Of a stretch of DNA of 41,340 bases, positions 16,427-25,676 are shown in pieces (position 1 is the stretch's first letter; each line of letters begins with the position of its first letter). This DNA comes from Alphaproteobacteria bacterium (GTDB lineage: Bacteria > Pseudomonadota > Alphaproteobacteria > GCA-2731375). The stretch covers positions 1-41,340 of the forward strand of contig JAJFGG010000130.1 in the NCBI GenBank assembly GCA_021776235.1, written 5' to 3'. Both the position numbers and the translations under genes were made by a program. A model generated the notes under the pieces. The model saw only the letters and a program-made list of their open reading frames with translations, was not told the origin of the DNA and did no database searches.

Positions 16427-17575
16427 TTAAGATATTGATACTCGATTACCGGGATGACGGTCTAAACGACCAGCTAGCTCAAGTTCAAGCAAAATGGTGA
16501 TGACAACGGCCGGTGTCAACTCGGACAGACGGATTAACTCGTCCACGCCCACCGCAGTCGGTCCCAGCAAGCTGGTCAACCGGCGCCGATCTTGGTCGGA
16601 ATCCAATGCCTGAGACATCGTCCCGGCATCGCCCTGCAGCGCACTGACCGCAGCTTCACCCATGGCGGGTTGCCGGACCATGGGCTCAATAATTTCAACC
16701 ACTTCGTCCGCATTCTGGATAAGCATGGCGCCTTGACGGATCAGCCGGTTAGAACCGCGGCAACGGGGATCCATGGGCGAACCGGGCACGGCAAAAACTT
16801 CGCGGCCCTGTTCCAAGGCAAATCGGGCGGTGATCAACGAGCCCGAACGCTCCGCCGCTTCGATCACGACCACGCCCAGGGCGAGGCCGGAAATCAGGCG
16901 GTTGCGGCGGGGGAAATGGCGGGCCTGGGGCTTGATTCCCGGCGGCATCTCGGAAATAACCGCACCCTGGGCGCAAATGGCATCATACAGCGCGCTATTT
17001 TCCGCCGGATAGACCACATCTACCCCGCCCGCCAATACGGCTACGGTGCCCGCGCCAGCGTCCAGCGCGCCGGTGTGGGCAGCCGTGTCGATACCCCGGG
17101 CCAGACCTGACGCCACGAGCAGGCCTTTCCGGCCCAGATCCCCGGCCAACCGCCGGGTATAGCGGATTGCCGAGGCAGAGGCATTGCGCGCGCCCACAAT
17201 GGCCACGGCCGGACTGGCCAGACGCGCGGCATCACCCAAGACATAAATCAATGGCGGCGGATCGGGCAAGGCCGCCAGGTGCGGCGGATAGGCCGCCTCG
17301 CAACTGGCCAATGGCTGCGCGCCAACCGCCGCCGCCGCCGCCAATTCAGCCTCTGCCGCTGCGACCGGACATAGTTTTATAGCCCGGCCACCGCCGCGCC
17401 GGGCCAATTCCGGTAACGCCTCCAGAGCAGCCGCGGCAGTGCCATAGCGTGCAAGCAATTGGTGAAAGATAATCGGGCCCACATTCTCGCTCCGGATCAA
17501 TCGCAGCCAGTCCCGTCGCGCCGTGGCGGCCAGGTTTGTCTTTTTCACCATGCCTTTCGTAGTGCGCTCAATCAT
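16427..17575 (-). CDS. dprA: DNA-processing protein DprA
   Basis: A 382-residue protein that loads RecA onto incoming single-stranded DNA during transformation. An N-terminal helical region precedes a Rossmann-like core with VGARNAS, SGLARGIDTAAH, AGGVDVVYP, FPRRNRLISGL and ERSGSLITARFALEQGR. A C-terminal winged helix (GVDELIRLSELTPAVVITILLELELAGRL) closes it. ATG 17575 is the longest ATG start; ATG 17551 (MVKKTNLAAT) is a reasonable alternative. It heads dprA-topA-rnr and is divergent from glnK. Confidence 0.92.
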   Translation of the reverse strand: MIERTTKGMVKKTNLAATARRDWLRLIRSENVGPIIFHQLLARYGTAAAALEALPELARRGGGRAIKLCPVAAAEAELAAAAAVGAQPLASCEAAYPPHLAALPDPPPLIYVLGDAARLASPAVAIVGARNASASAIRYTRRLAGDLGRKGLLVASGLARGIDTAAHTGALDAGAGTVAVLAGGVDVVYPAENSALYDAICAQGAVISEMPPGIKPQARHFPRRNRLISGLALGVVVIEAAERSGSLITARFALEQGREVFAVPGSPMDPRCRGSNRLIRQGAMLIQNADEVVEIIEPMVRQPAMGEAAVSALQGDAGTMSQALDSDQDRRRLTSLLGPTAVGVDELIRLSELTPAVVITILLELELAGRLDRHPGNRVSIS

Positions 17576-17817
17576 CCGTTTAGCCTGCGCCCTGCAACTA
17601 CAGCGGTCAAGGCATTTGCCGACAGCAACTTATTTACCCAGGCGCGCCCTGGGCTGGCCATCGCCTCACAGCCGTCGAGATCGGATGCATACAATTTAGG
17701 CATTCTCTCAATTCTGCCTACAAATTGCACATTCTGTAAATTGGCCTGGACGGGCAAACCATGCTCAAAAACTTTCTTTGCAATTGATTTCAATGGCTTG
17801 GCTGGAGCACCCGCAAA

Positions 17818-17834
17818 CCGGCACGTTTCTTGGA
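17818..17834 (+). promoter_or_regulatory. Candidate sigma-54 promoter for glnK-amtB
   Basis: CCGGCACGTTTCTTGGA matches the -24/-12 consensus (TGGCACG-N4-TTGC) with exact GG-N10-G spacing. The first T is C, and the -12 reads TTGG instead of TTGC. It would start transcription near 17845, about 57 bases before glnK. The weak -12 keeps confidence low. The rest of the 326-base gap (17576-17901) holds no gene I trust. Confidence 0.4.
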
Positions 17835-17901
17835 TAACAGAAATCAGCCGGGTCCCCCGGCGCCTCGAGGGGCCGGCGTTTATTGACGGGAGTCGAATTG
17901 A

Positions 17902-18240
<339 letters not shown>

Positions 18241-18265
18241 CGTCAATTCAATCAGGAGAAATTCG

Positions 18266-19558
18266 ATGTCAAAATTTTTGTGGCGCCTGAGCGCCACCGC
18301 GGCCACTGTCGCAGCCGTCCTTGGCCTGGCCGAACCGGCCCTGGCCGCGGACGAATTGAACTCAGGCGACACCGCCTGGATGCTGACCTCGTCGCTGTTG
18401 GTCCTGCTGATGACTGTACCCGGCGTTGCGCTGTTCTATGGCGGCATGGTGCGCAAGAAGAATGTATTGGCCACCATCATGCAGAGTTTTGCCGTCTGTT
18501 GCATGGCCACTATAATTTGGATGGTGATCGGTTATAGCTTGGCCTTTTCCGGCGAAGGCCCATTGGTAGGCGACCTGGGGCAGCTGTTTCTGGCCGGGAT
18601 GGGCGTTGATTCCATGAGCGGCACCATCCCTGAATCCGTATTCATGATGTTTCAGATGACTTTCGCCATTATCACCCCGGCCCTGATCACCGGTGCGGTT
18701 GCAGAACGTATCAAATTTTCCTCGCTGATGGTGTTCCTGGCCTTATGGCTGGTTCTCGTCTACTCACCAATCTGTCATTGGGTCTGGGGCGGCGGTGGAT
18801 TCTTGGGCGGCGCCGGTGTCCTGGATTTCGCTGGCGGTACTGTTGTCCACATCAACAGTGGCGTCGCGGCCCTGGTGCTGTGTCTGGTGCTGGGCAAGCG
18901 AGTCGGCTTTGGCCGCGAGAATTTATCGCCTCACAATCTGACATTGACGATGATCGGCGCTTCGTTGCTATGGGTGGGCTGGTTTGGTTTCAATGCAGGA
19001 TCGGAACTGGCCGCCGATGCTAAAGCCGGCATGGCCATGGCCGTGACCCAAATTGCCACTGCCGCCGCCGCTCTGGCCTGGATGTTCGCCGAATGGATGA
19101 CCCGCGGCAAGCCCAGTGTACTGGGCATCGCCTCGGGCGCCGTGTCGGGGCTGGTCGCCGTCACCCCGGCCGCGGGTTTTGTGCTGCCGGGTGGCGCGCT
19201 GGCCCTGGGCTTGATCGCCGGCCTGGGCTGTTTCTTTGCCGTAACCTGGCTGAAGCATAAGCTGGGCTATGACGATGCGCTGGACGTCTTTGGCGTGCAT
19301 GGCATCGGCGGCATCATTGGAGCGGTCCTGACCGGCGTCTTCGCCGTCGAGGCGGTGGGCGGCACGCCGGGCCTGTTGGAAGGCAATGGCGCCCAAATTG
19401 GCCTGCAACTTTACGGCGTCGGCGTCACTATCGCCTATAGCGCCGTCGCGACCTTCATCCTGGCTAAAGGGGTTGGCGCTGTTATGGGCCTGCGCGTCGA
19501 GGAAGACGAGGAGCGCGAGGGTCTCGATATCAGCCTGCACGGCGAAAGCGTCGCCTGA
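18266..19558 (+). CDS. amtB: Ammonium transporter
   Basis: A 430-residue inner-membrane ammonium channel. It starts with a cleavable signal (MSKFLWRLSATAATVAAVLG, then a cut near AEPALA-ADE) followed by 11 hydrophobic helices. The paired pore histidines are His195 (FAGGTVVHINSG) and His345 (DVFGVHGIGG). The signature AIITPALITGAVAERIKF is present. ATG 18266 has AGGAG eight bases upstream; the longer open frame overlaps glnK and was discarded. A strong terminator follows. Confidence 0.95.
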   Translation: MSKFLWRLSATAATVAAVLGLAEPALAADELNSGDTAWMLTSSLLVLLMTVPGVALFYGGMVRKKNVLATIMQSFAVCCMATIIWMVIGYSLAFSGEGPLVGDLGQLFLAGMGVDSMSGTIPESVFMMFQMTFAIITPALITGAVAERIKFSSLMVFLALWLVLVYSPICHWVWGGGGFLGGAGVLDFAGGTVVHINSGVAALVLCLVLGKRVGFGRENLSPHNLTLTMIGASLLWVGWFGFNAGSELAADAKAGMAMAVTQIATAAAALAWMFAEWMTRGKPSVLGIASGAVSGLVAVTPAAGFVLPGGALALGLIAGLGCFFAVTWLKHKLGYDDALDVFGVHGIGGIIGAVLTGVFAVEAVGGTPGLLEGNGAQIGLQLYGVGVTIAYSAVATFILAKGVGAVMGLRVEEDEEREGLDISLHGESVA

Positions 19559-19606
19559 CCCAGGGCACCGCGAGATACGGCTATTAAAATAGTCTGTGGG
19601 AAGACA

Positions 19607-19640
19607 GGGCCCGGAGCGCGTTCTCCGGGCCCAATTCTTG
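19607..19640 (+). terminator. Rho-independent terminator after amtB
   Basis: A perfect 10-base GC-rich stem (GGGCCCGGAG / CTCCGGGCCC) with a six-base loop, followed by AATTCTTG, 48 bases past the amtB stop. The U-tract is weak but the stem is strong. Confidence 0.75.
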
Positions 19641-19792
19641 TCGCCATGACCGGCGCCAACCAGAACAAAAGGTGAAGAGCGATTCGCCGCCTGCATCTTT
19701 GTTGCCATCCAGGGAGAAGTTACCGACGCAAGTCCTTGTATATACATCGAAAGCTGGCTACATTATCTATTGTTCGTTTGTATTATGTTCTC

Positions 19793-19816
19793 GATTCGCG
19801 AATCACTATGCGAATC
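19793..19816. promoter_or_regulatory. Cluster of three GANTC sites incl. a 12-base palindrome
   Basis: GATTC at 19793, GAATC at 19800 and GAATC at 19812; the first two form the palindrome GATTCGCGAATC. A fourth GATTC is at 19681. GANTC is the CcrM methylation site of alphaproteobacteria. The cluster lies just before the aminotransferase-ftsK-lolA operon. The remainder of the 303-base gap (19559-19861) holds only the amtB terminator. Confidence 0.5.
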
Positions 19817-19861
19817 ATCAATAACAACTATGACAAATAACCGAAGGCGGGCCTATCGATC

Positions 19862-21085
19862 TTGACTTCCAATACCCAATTCGTGAACCCGCGCATGGCC
19901 GAACTACCCGATTATCCATTCGAGCGGTTGCGAGGCCTGCTCGACCCCCTGGCGCCGCCGGCTTCGCTGGATCCCATCGCCTTGAGCCTGGGGGAGCCGC
20001 AACATCCCTATCCCGATTTCGTCGGGGAGATTCTGCATGCCAACCGCCATCTCTACGGTAAATATCCCCCCGTGGCCGGCACGCCGGAGTTTCGCCAGGC
20101 TGCCGCGGACTGGTTGATACGCCGCTATGATCTGCCCCAAGGCATGATCGAGGCCGATCGCCATATCGCCCCCTGCGCCGGCACGCGGGAGGCTCTGTTT
20201 CGCACCGCGTTCATTGCCGTGCCGCCGGAAAAAGCCAGGCAACGGCCGGCGGTGCTGATGCCCAATCCATTCTATCAATGCTACGCCGGCGCCGCGATCG
20301 CGGCCGGCGCCGAGCCGATCTTCGTTTCCGCCCTGGCGGAAAATGGTTTCCTGCCCGACTTCGCCAACCTGGATGAATCAATCCTGGCCCGCACGGCTTT
20401 GGTCTATTTCTGCACGCCGGCCAATCCACAAGGGGCCGTCGCGGACCTGGACTATCTCAACCGACTTATCGCCCTGTCGCGGCAATATCGTTTCACTCTG
20501 GTCGTCGATGAATGCTATGCGGAAATCTACAATGGTGCGCCGCCGCCCGGCGCCTTGCAGGCCTGCGCCGCCAGTGGCGATCAGGACCTATCGGGTATTC
20601 TGGTCTTCCATTCCCTGTCAAAGCGTTCCAATGTAGCCGGCCTGCGCTCCGGCTTCGTGGCCGGTGACCCGGAGATGTTGACGCTGTATCGCCGGCTCAG
20701 CGAATATGGCGGCAATCCATCGCCCCTGCCCGTCTATGCCGCCGCCTCCGCCCTTTGGCGCGACGAAGAGCACGTTGTCGCGAACCGGGCGCTGTATGCC
20801 GAAAAATTCGACCTGGCGGAACGGGTGCTGTCAAATCGTTTTGGCTTTTACAAACCCGAGGGCGGCTTTTTCCTGTGGCTGGATGTGGGCGATGGCGAGG
20901 CTGCGACAGTGGAACTGTGGGCCCGCGCCGCAATCAAGGTGTTACCGGGCGCCTATCTGACTACGGCGGATAATACCGGGAACGGCAATGAAGAAAGCCC
21001 TGGCGATCGCTATATCCGGGTTGCCATGGTGCACGAAAAAGCGGTCATGGAAGACGCCCTGGCCCGCATTGCACAGACGTTATGA
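19862..21085 (+). CDS. PLP-dependent aminotransferase (DapC-like)
   Basis: A class I/II fold-type I aminotransferase of 407 residues. It has YGKYPPVAGTPEFR (substrate region), VYFCTPANPQG, VVDECYAEIY (Asp216 binds the PLP ring nitrogen) and HSLSKRSNVAGLRSGF (Lys254 forms the Schiff base). The pattern NPRMAELPDYPF is typical of succinyldiaminopimelate transaminase (DapC) of lysine synthesis, which often precedes ftsK in this group. Start choice is open: TTG 19862 is used here, GTG 19883 (VNPRMAELPDY) fits the family better but lacks an upstream ribosome site, and ATG 19895 is possible. Confidence 0.88.
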   Translation: MTSNTQFVNPRMAELPDYPFERLRGLLDPLAPPASLDPIALSLGEPQHPYPDFVGEILHANRHLYGKYPPVAGTPEFRQAAADWLIRRYDLPQGMIEADRHIAPCAGTREALFRTAFIAVPPEKARQRPAVLMPNPFYQCYAGAAIAAGAEPIFVSALAENGFLPDFANLDESILARTALVYFCTPANPQGAVADLDYLNRLIALSRQYRFTLVVDECYAEIYNGAPPPGALQACAASGDQDLSGILVFHSLSKRSNVAGLRSGFVAGDPEMLTLYRRLSEYGGNPSPLPVYAAASALWRDEEHVVANRALYAEKFDLAERVLSNRFGFYKPEGGFFLWLDVGDGEAATVELWARAAIKVLPGAYLTTADNTGNGNEESPGDRYIRVAMVHEKAVMEDALARIAQTL

Positions 21086-21108
21086 TCAGGCTCTAAGGAA
21101 ACACAGCC

Positions 21109-23484
21109 ATGTCCCAGCATAGTGGATCGCCCCGCAAAATGGCCTTGCTGCCGCCAGCGGCACTTAGCTTCATGCACCGGCGAACAGTGGAAAGTGCCGG
21201 TCTGGTGTTGTTTGCACTGGCCACCGCTCTGGCCTTGGCATTAGCCAGCTATGATGCCGACGACGCTGCATTGAATGTCGCCAACGCCGCTGCGCCCGGC
21301 AATTGGCTGGGCGTACCCGGCGCCTATACGGCGGACTTTTTGCTGCAGACCGTCGGCTTGGCGAGCGTTGCCGTGGTCGCCATCATGGCCTGCTGGGCCT
21401 GGCGGATTGCCTCGCATCGCGGCCTGCCCTGGTATGGCCTGCGCCTAGCCCTGGTGCTGCCCTGTTTGTTTCTGTTGGCCGCCGTTGCGGCATCGCTGAC
21501 GGCGCCGTCACAATGGCCGCAGGTGGCCGGTCTGGGCGGCTATGCCGGCGACTGGATGCTGCAGGTCAGCGCCCGGCCCTTGGCCCTGCTTGAACTGGCC
21601 CCACAATCGACCGTCTTCATAGGTCCGTTGGCCCTGACGGCCTTGCTTTTGCTTTTGTATCTGTTCGGCATTCATTTGGCGGAATGGCTGGCCTTGGCCA
21701 GGGCCGGTCTGACCGGTTTGATCAGCACCATGGGCGCGGCCCGTTTTGCCGCGGCAACCGCCGAACGCCTTGGCCGGCGGGCGGTGGCCCATCCCCTGTT
21801 TCGCCGCGAGCCGAGGTTAATGGCGGACAATCCGGAAATGCCGGCCGCGCCTGTTTCTCTGCAGGCCGGTGAACCCATCGCACCGGGCCGCGTGCGGCGG
21901 CCCGCTGGCAAGGCAAAAACCAGCCGCCGGGCGCGCAAAGAGGAACAGCCCGCCCTGGCCCTGACGGATGGCGAAGACTATCAACTACCAGCCTTGCACC
22001 TCCTGGCCCCGCCAAAACGCGGCCAGCGGAGCCAGGCCGTCAACGAAAGCGCCTTGGAACAAAACGCCCGTATGCTGGAAACGGTTTTGGACGATTATGG
22101 TGTGCATGGCCGTATTGTTCAGGTTCGCCCCGGCCCGGTTGTCACCCTGTATGAATTGGAGCCGGCGCCGGGCACCAAGACCTCGCGCGTCGTTGGCCTG
22201 TCCGACGACATCGCCCGATCCATGTCCGCCCGCAGCGTCCGTATTGCCGTGGTGCCGGGTCGCAATGCCATTGGCATTGAACTGCCGAACCAGGACCGCG
22301 AGACGGTATATCTGCGGGAATTGCTTTCGACCGTGGAATACGAAAAATCAAACCTGATCCTGCCGCTCGCCCTGGGCAAGGACATCAGCGGCGCGCCGGT
22401 GCTGGTCGATCTGGCCAAGATGCCTCATCTGCTTATCGCCGGTACCACCGGTTCGGGCAAATCCGTGGCCATCAACACGATGATTTTGTCGCTGCTTTAT
22501 TGCCTGCCCCCAGAACGCTGCCGCATGATAATGATCGACCCGAAGATGCTGGAATTGAGCGTCTACGACGATATACCCCATCTGTTGACACCCGTGGTGA
22601 CTGATCCCGGCAAGGCCATTATGGCCCTGAAATGGGCCGTCCGCGAGATGGAGAACCGTTACCGCGCCATGGCCAATCTTGGCGTGCGCAACATCGATGG
22701 CTATAACCAACGCCTTGCCGAAGCCGCCAAACGCGGCGAGACCTTGAAACGTACGGTGCAGACCGGCTATGACGCGGAGACCGGGCAGCCGGTGTTTGAA
22801 GATCAGGTCCTTGACACGGACGCCATGCCGTATCTGGTTGTTATTGTCGACGAAATGGCCGATCTGATGATGGTCGCCGGCAAGGAAATCGATGCCGCCG
22901 TACAACGCCTGGCGCAAATGGCCAGAGCCGCGGGCATTCACGTGATGATGGCCACCCAACGGCCGTCGGTGGATGTCATCACCGGTACCATCAAGGCGAA
23001 TTTCCCGACCCGGGTCAGTTTCCAGGTTACGGCCAAGGTCGATAGCCGGACCATCCTTGGGGAACAGGGCGCCGAACAATTGTTGGGCATGGGCGATATG
23101 TTGTACATGGCCGGGGGCGGCCGGATCAGCCGCGTCCACGGTCCCTTCGTCGGTGATGAAGAGGTCGAGGCGGTGGTCAGCCATTTGAAGAAACAGGGCC
23201 GCCCGGAATATCTGGATGCGGTGACCGAGGAAGCCGAACCAGGCGCGGAATTAAGCCTGGAACCGATTGATAGCGGTTCCGGCAATGCCTTGTACGATCA
23301 AGCCGTCGATGTCGTCGCCCGACACCGCAAGGCCTCGACTTCATTTCTGCAGCGGCAGTTGAAAATTGGCTACAACCGGGCCGCCGACCTGATCGACCGC
23401 ATGGAAATGGAAGGCGTCATCGGCCGCGCCAACCACGTCGGCAAGCGCGAAGTATTGGTCCGCGATCCTGACGAGGACAGTTGA
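21109..23484 (+). CDS. ftsK: DNA translocase FtsK
   Basis: A 791-residue septal DNA pump that moves chromosomes during division. Four membrane helices occupy roughly residues 28-190. A basic linker (about 200-290) is followed by the motor with Walker A GTTGSGKS (445-452) and Walker B VVIVDEMADL near 580, then MATQRPSVDVITGTIKANFPTR. The C-terminal gamma winged helix (ASTSFLQRQLKIGYNRAADLIDRME) should read polar KOPS sequences. The linker is short relative to E. coli FtsK, as in most bacteria. It follows the aminotransferase by 23 bases and leads into lolA. Confidence 0.96.
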   Translation: MSQHSGSPRKMALLPPAALSFMHRRTVESAGLVLFALATALALALASYDADDAALNVANAAAPGNWLGVPGAYTADFLLQTVGLASVAVVAIMACWAWRIASHRGLPWYGLRLALVLPCLFLLAAVAASLTAPSQWPQVAGLGGYAGDWMLQVSARPLALLELAPQSTVFIGPLALTALLLLLYLFGIHLAEWLALARAGLTGLISTMGAARFAAATAERLGRRAVAHPLFRREPRLMADNPEMPAAPVSLQAGEPIAPGRVRRPAGKAKTSRRARKEEQPALALTDGEDYQLPALHLLAPPKRGQRSQAVNESALEQNARMLETVLDDYGVHGRIVQVRPGPVVTLYELEPAPGTKTSRVVGLSDDIARSMSARSVRIAVVPGRNAIGIELPNQDRETVYLRELLSTVEYEKSNLILPLALGKDISGAPVLVDLAKMPHLLIAGTTGSGKSVAINTMILSLLYCLPPERCRMIMIDPKMLELSVYDDIPHLLTPVVTDPGKAIMALKWAVREMENRYRAMANLGVRNIDGYNQRLAEAAKRGETLKRTVQTGYDAETGQPVFEDQVLDTDAMPYLVVIVDEMADLMMVAGKEIDAAVQRLAQMARAAGIHVMMATQRPSVDVITGTIKANFPTRVSFQVTAKVDSRTILGEQGAEQLLGMGDMLYMAGGGRISRVHGPFVGDEEVEAVVSHLKKQGRPEYLDAVTEEAEPGAELSLEPIDSGSGNALYDQAVDVVARHRKASTSFLQRQLKIGYNRAADLIDRMEMEGVIGRANHVGKREVLVRDPDEDS

Positions 23485-23485
23485 C

Positions 23486-24181
23486 TTGGCTGGCAGGCCC
23501 CCGCATCAATCTCCTTTGCCAACGCTTCCTTGTTCATTGCGCCGCCGTCGCATATTGACTGGCGCGTTGTCCCTGGCTGCCATGCCCAGCGCCCTGTTCT
23601 TGACCCCGGCGCCTGCCCGGAGCGCCAATGGCGAGGCCGACGGCAAATCTCCCGCCGCCGCTATCGATCGGGTTGAAACCTACCTGAACAGCGTGAAAAC
23701 CCTTTCGGCCCGGTTTCTACAGGTTGATGCCGCCGGCAACGTGAGCCACGGCCAACTTTATCTGCGCCGGCCGGGGCGGTTGCGTTTTGAGTATGACGCA
23801 CCCTCGCCCTTGTTGCTGGTGGCCGATGGGGTCTGGTTGATCATGCATGACAAGGAGTTGGATCAGGTCAACCGTTTTCCCCTGTATCAAACACCCCTGG
23901 GCGTTCTGGTCGACGATCCGGTCAATCTGCGGGAAAATATCGAGGTGGTGGAGGTGAAGGAAAGTCCCGGCATCCTGCGCCTGAAGATGATCGATCCGGA
24001 TCTGCCGGACGAAGGCTGGATCGGCATCACCTTTACCGAACCGCCGATGCTGCTGCGGCAATGGCAGATCAAGGATGCCCAGGGCGGAGTCACCGCACTG
24101 TCACTGACCGACATCCGCGTGAACCGTAAACTGGACCCCGAACTGTTCGTCTTCAACGATCCGGCGCCGTTTCACGAATAG
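23486..24181 (+). CDS. lolA: Outer-membrane lipoprotein carrier protein LolA
   Basis: Periplasmic chaperone that ferries lipoproteins from LolCDE to the outer membrane. The mature part has VETYLNSVKTLSARFLQVDAAG, GQLYLRRPGRLRFEYD and the half-barrel C-terminus ending in FVFNDPAPFHE. The signal peptide contains RRRRILTGALSLAAMPSALF, so export through Tat is possible. No ATG exists before it: TTG 23486 (one base after the ftsK stop) gives 231 residues, and TTG 23516 or 23537 are alternatives nearer the signal peptide. It is tightly linked to ftsK. Confidence 0.88.
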   Translation: MAGRPPHQSPLPTLPCSLRRRRILTGALSLAAMPSALFLTPAPARSANGEADGKSPAAAIDRVETYLNSVKTLSARFLQVDAAGNVSHGQLYLRRPGRLRFEYDAPSPLLLVADGVWLIMHDKELDQVNRFPLYQTPLGVLVDDPVNLRENIEVVEVKESPGILRLKMIDPDLPDEGWIGITFTEPPMLLRQWQIKDAQGGVTALSLTDIRVNRKLDPELFVFNDPAPFHE

Positions 24182-24204
24182 TACCAATAAGCATTGGCCT
24201 TAAG

Positions 24205-24231
24205 CCGGCCCTCGCCGGTGGCGGGCCATTG
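24205..24231 (+). terminator. Possible terminator after lolA
   Basis: GGCC-CT-CGCC / GGCG-G-GGCC folds into a GC-rich stem with a small internal loop, just past lolA. There is no U-run, so it is uncertain. Confidence 0.3.
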
Positions 24232-24269
24232 CGGTCGCCTCCAGCCCTGCCACCCGACCACCATTTTTG

Positions 24270-24302
24270 TTGCATTTGCATCGGATTTCAGTTGCAGTTG
24301 CA
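24270..24302. repeat. Two paired TTGCA direct repeats upstream of the P450 gene
   Basis: TTGCA occurs at 24270, 24276, 24292 and 24298, that is, two identical pairs with a 6-base step set 22 bases (about two helical turns) apart. They end 34 bases before the P450 start. This may be an activator site. It is seen directly and the function is not known. Confidence 0.35.
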
Positions 24303-24335
24303 AGATATTGGCCAAGCGGGTGAAAGATAGCTTTG

Positions 24336-25583
24336 ATGACACAGACACAAACATTGTCCGAAAACGAAATCAGCCGGCTGCCGCTGGAAAAGCTCGACGT
24401 CAGCGATCCCGCGTTATACCAGAATGATAATTGGCGCGCCTACTTTCAGCGCCTGCGCCAGGAGGATCCGGTACATTACTGTGCCGATAGTCCCTATGGC
24501 CCCTATTGGTCGGTCACCAAATATGACGACATTATGAAGGTGGAGCTGGATCACGCGGCCTATTCCTCCGCCGCCCATCTTGGCGGCATTACGATCCGGG
24601 ATAATCCCAATGGCAAGGAAATGGCCAGCTTCATCGGCATGGATCAACCCACTCATACAGGCCATAGGAAGGCCGTTGCACCGATCGTCGCGCCAAATAA
24701 TCTACGCAATATGGAAGCGACGATCCGCGGACGCACCCAAGAGGTTCTGGATTGCCTGCCCCGCAACGAAACATTCGACTGGGTGGACAAAGTTTCCATT
24801 GAGCTGACCACCATGATGTTGGCGACCTTGTTCGATTTCCCGTGGGAAGACCGGCGTTTGCTGACCTATTGGTCAGATGTCTCCGTGGCCGATATCAATG
24901 CCCCGGATGCCTTGGTCCGCTCGGATGAAGAGCGCCTGGAGGTACAGCGGGAAATGGGGAAATACTTCGCCGACCTGTGGCGGGAACGGGCCAAGAGCGC
25001 GCCCGGCTTTGATCTAATCTCTATGATGGCGCATGATGAAGCGACAAAAAACATGAGCCCGGGTGATCTGATCGCCACTTTTGTATTGCTCATTGTTGGC
25101 GGTAACGACACCACGCGCAATGCCATGACGGGCGGGCTTTTGGCGCTGTGCAACAACCCGGAGCAATTCGCCGCCCTGCGGGCGGACCATGGCCTGGTCA
25201 AATCTCTGGTGCCGGAAATTATCCGTTATCAATCATCAATCATCCACATGCGCCGCACCGCGCTGAAAGACACCGAACTTGGCGGCAAGACCATTGCCAA
25301 GGGCGCGCGGGTGGTGATGTGGTATGTCTCGGGCAATTGGGATGAAGACGCCATCGACGCACCGGACGAATTCAATATCCAGCGCGCGAAGCCGCGCCGC
25401 CATCTGGCCTTTGGCGCGGGCATTCACCGTTGCGTCGGCGACCGCCTGGCGGAACAGCAGTTGCAAATCCTTTGGGAAGAGATTTTGCGGCGCGATCTAC
25501 GGTTCGAAATCATGGGCCCGCCGGAGCGGGTTTTTTCCAACTTCATACGCGGCATCAAAAGCTTGCCCGTACGCATCCTTTAG
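24336..25583 (+). CDS. Cytochrome P450 (CYP153-like)
   Basis: A soluble 415-residue bacterial P450. The I-helix oxygen-activation motif is GGNDTTRN, and the heme-binding loop is FGAGIHRCVGDR with Cys366 as the iron ligand. The ExxR pair is in VPEIIRYQ. The tail (LAEQQLQILWEEIL ... RVFSNFIRGIKSLPVRI) and FVLLIVGGNDTTRNAMTGG resemble CYP153 alkane/fatty-acid terminal hydroxylases, but this is from memory. No ferredoxin or reductase gene lies nearby. ATG 24336 directly follows an in-frame TTG. It is flanked by CCAAT-N4-ATTGG dyads. Confidence 0.92.
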   Translation: MTQTQTLSENEISRLPLEKLDVSDPALYQNDNWRAYFQRLRQEDPVHYCADSPYGPYWSVTKYDDIMKVELDHAAYSSAAHLGGITIRDNPNGKEMASFIGMDQPTHTGHRKAVAPIVAPNNLRNMEATIRGRTQEVLDCLPRNETFDWVDKVSIELTTMMLATLFDFPWEDRRLLTYWSDVSVADINAPDALVRSDEERLEVQREMGKYFADLWRERAKSAPGFDLISMMAHDEATKNMSPGDLIATFVLLIVGGNDTTRNAMTGGLLALCNNPEQFAALRADHGLVKSLVPEIIRYQSSIIHMRRTALKDTELGGKTIAKGARVVMWYVSGNWDEDAIDAPDEFNIQRAKPRRHLAFGAGIHRCVGDRLAEQQLQILWEEILRRDLRFEIMGPPERVFSNFIRGIKSLPVRIL

Positions 25584-25610
25584 GGTCGTGGCGTCGGACG
25601 GTGCGCCAGC

Positions 25611-25634
25611 TTATACCAATGATCATTGGTATAA
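25611..25634. promoter_or_regulatory. Perfect 24-base palindrome after the P450 gene
   Basis: Arms TTATACCAAT and ATTGGTATAA around GATC form an uninterrupted 24-base perfect palindrome 27 bases after the P450 stop and 40 bases before tetR. A degenerate relative (TACCAAT-AAGC-ATTGG, 24182-24197) lies on the other side of the P450 gene. It may be an operator or a small dispersed palindromic repeat. Confidence 0.5.
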
Positions 25635-25657
25635 TTGATGCGTGTGGCGGCGCATTG

Positions 25658-25676
25658 ATGTAATAACCATTTACAT
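25658..25676. promoter_or_regulatory. TetR operator candidate over its own start codon
   Basis: ATGTAATAACCATTTACAT, a 19-base dyad whose right arm ends inside the tetR ATG (25675-25677). An almost identical 19-base site occurs at 26405-26423 before the DUF2852 gene. Two copies at the two flanking promoters point to a shared operator. Confidence 0.55.

Noticed and set aside
17572-17793. 73-codon minus-strand frame overlapping the dprA start by ATGA
   Set aside because: It starts with TTG without a ribosome site, has AT-leaning third positions unlike its neighbours, and matches no family I know. The ATGA overlap alone is not enough.
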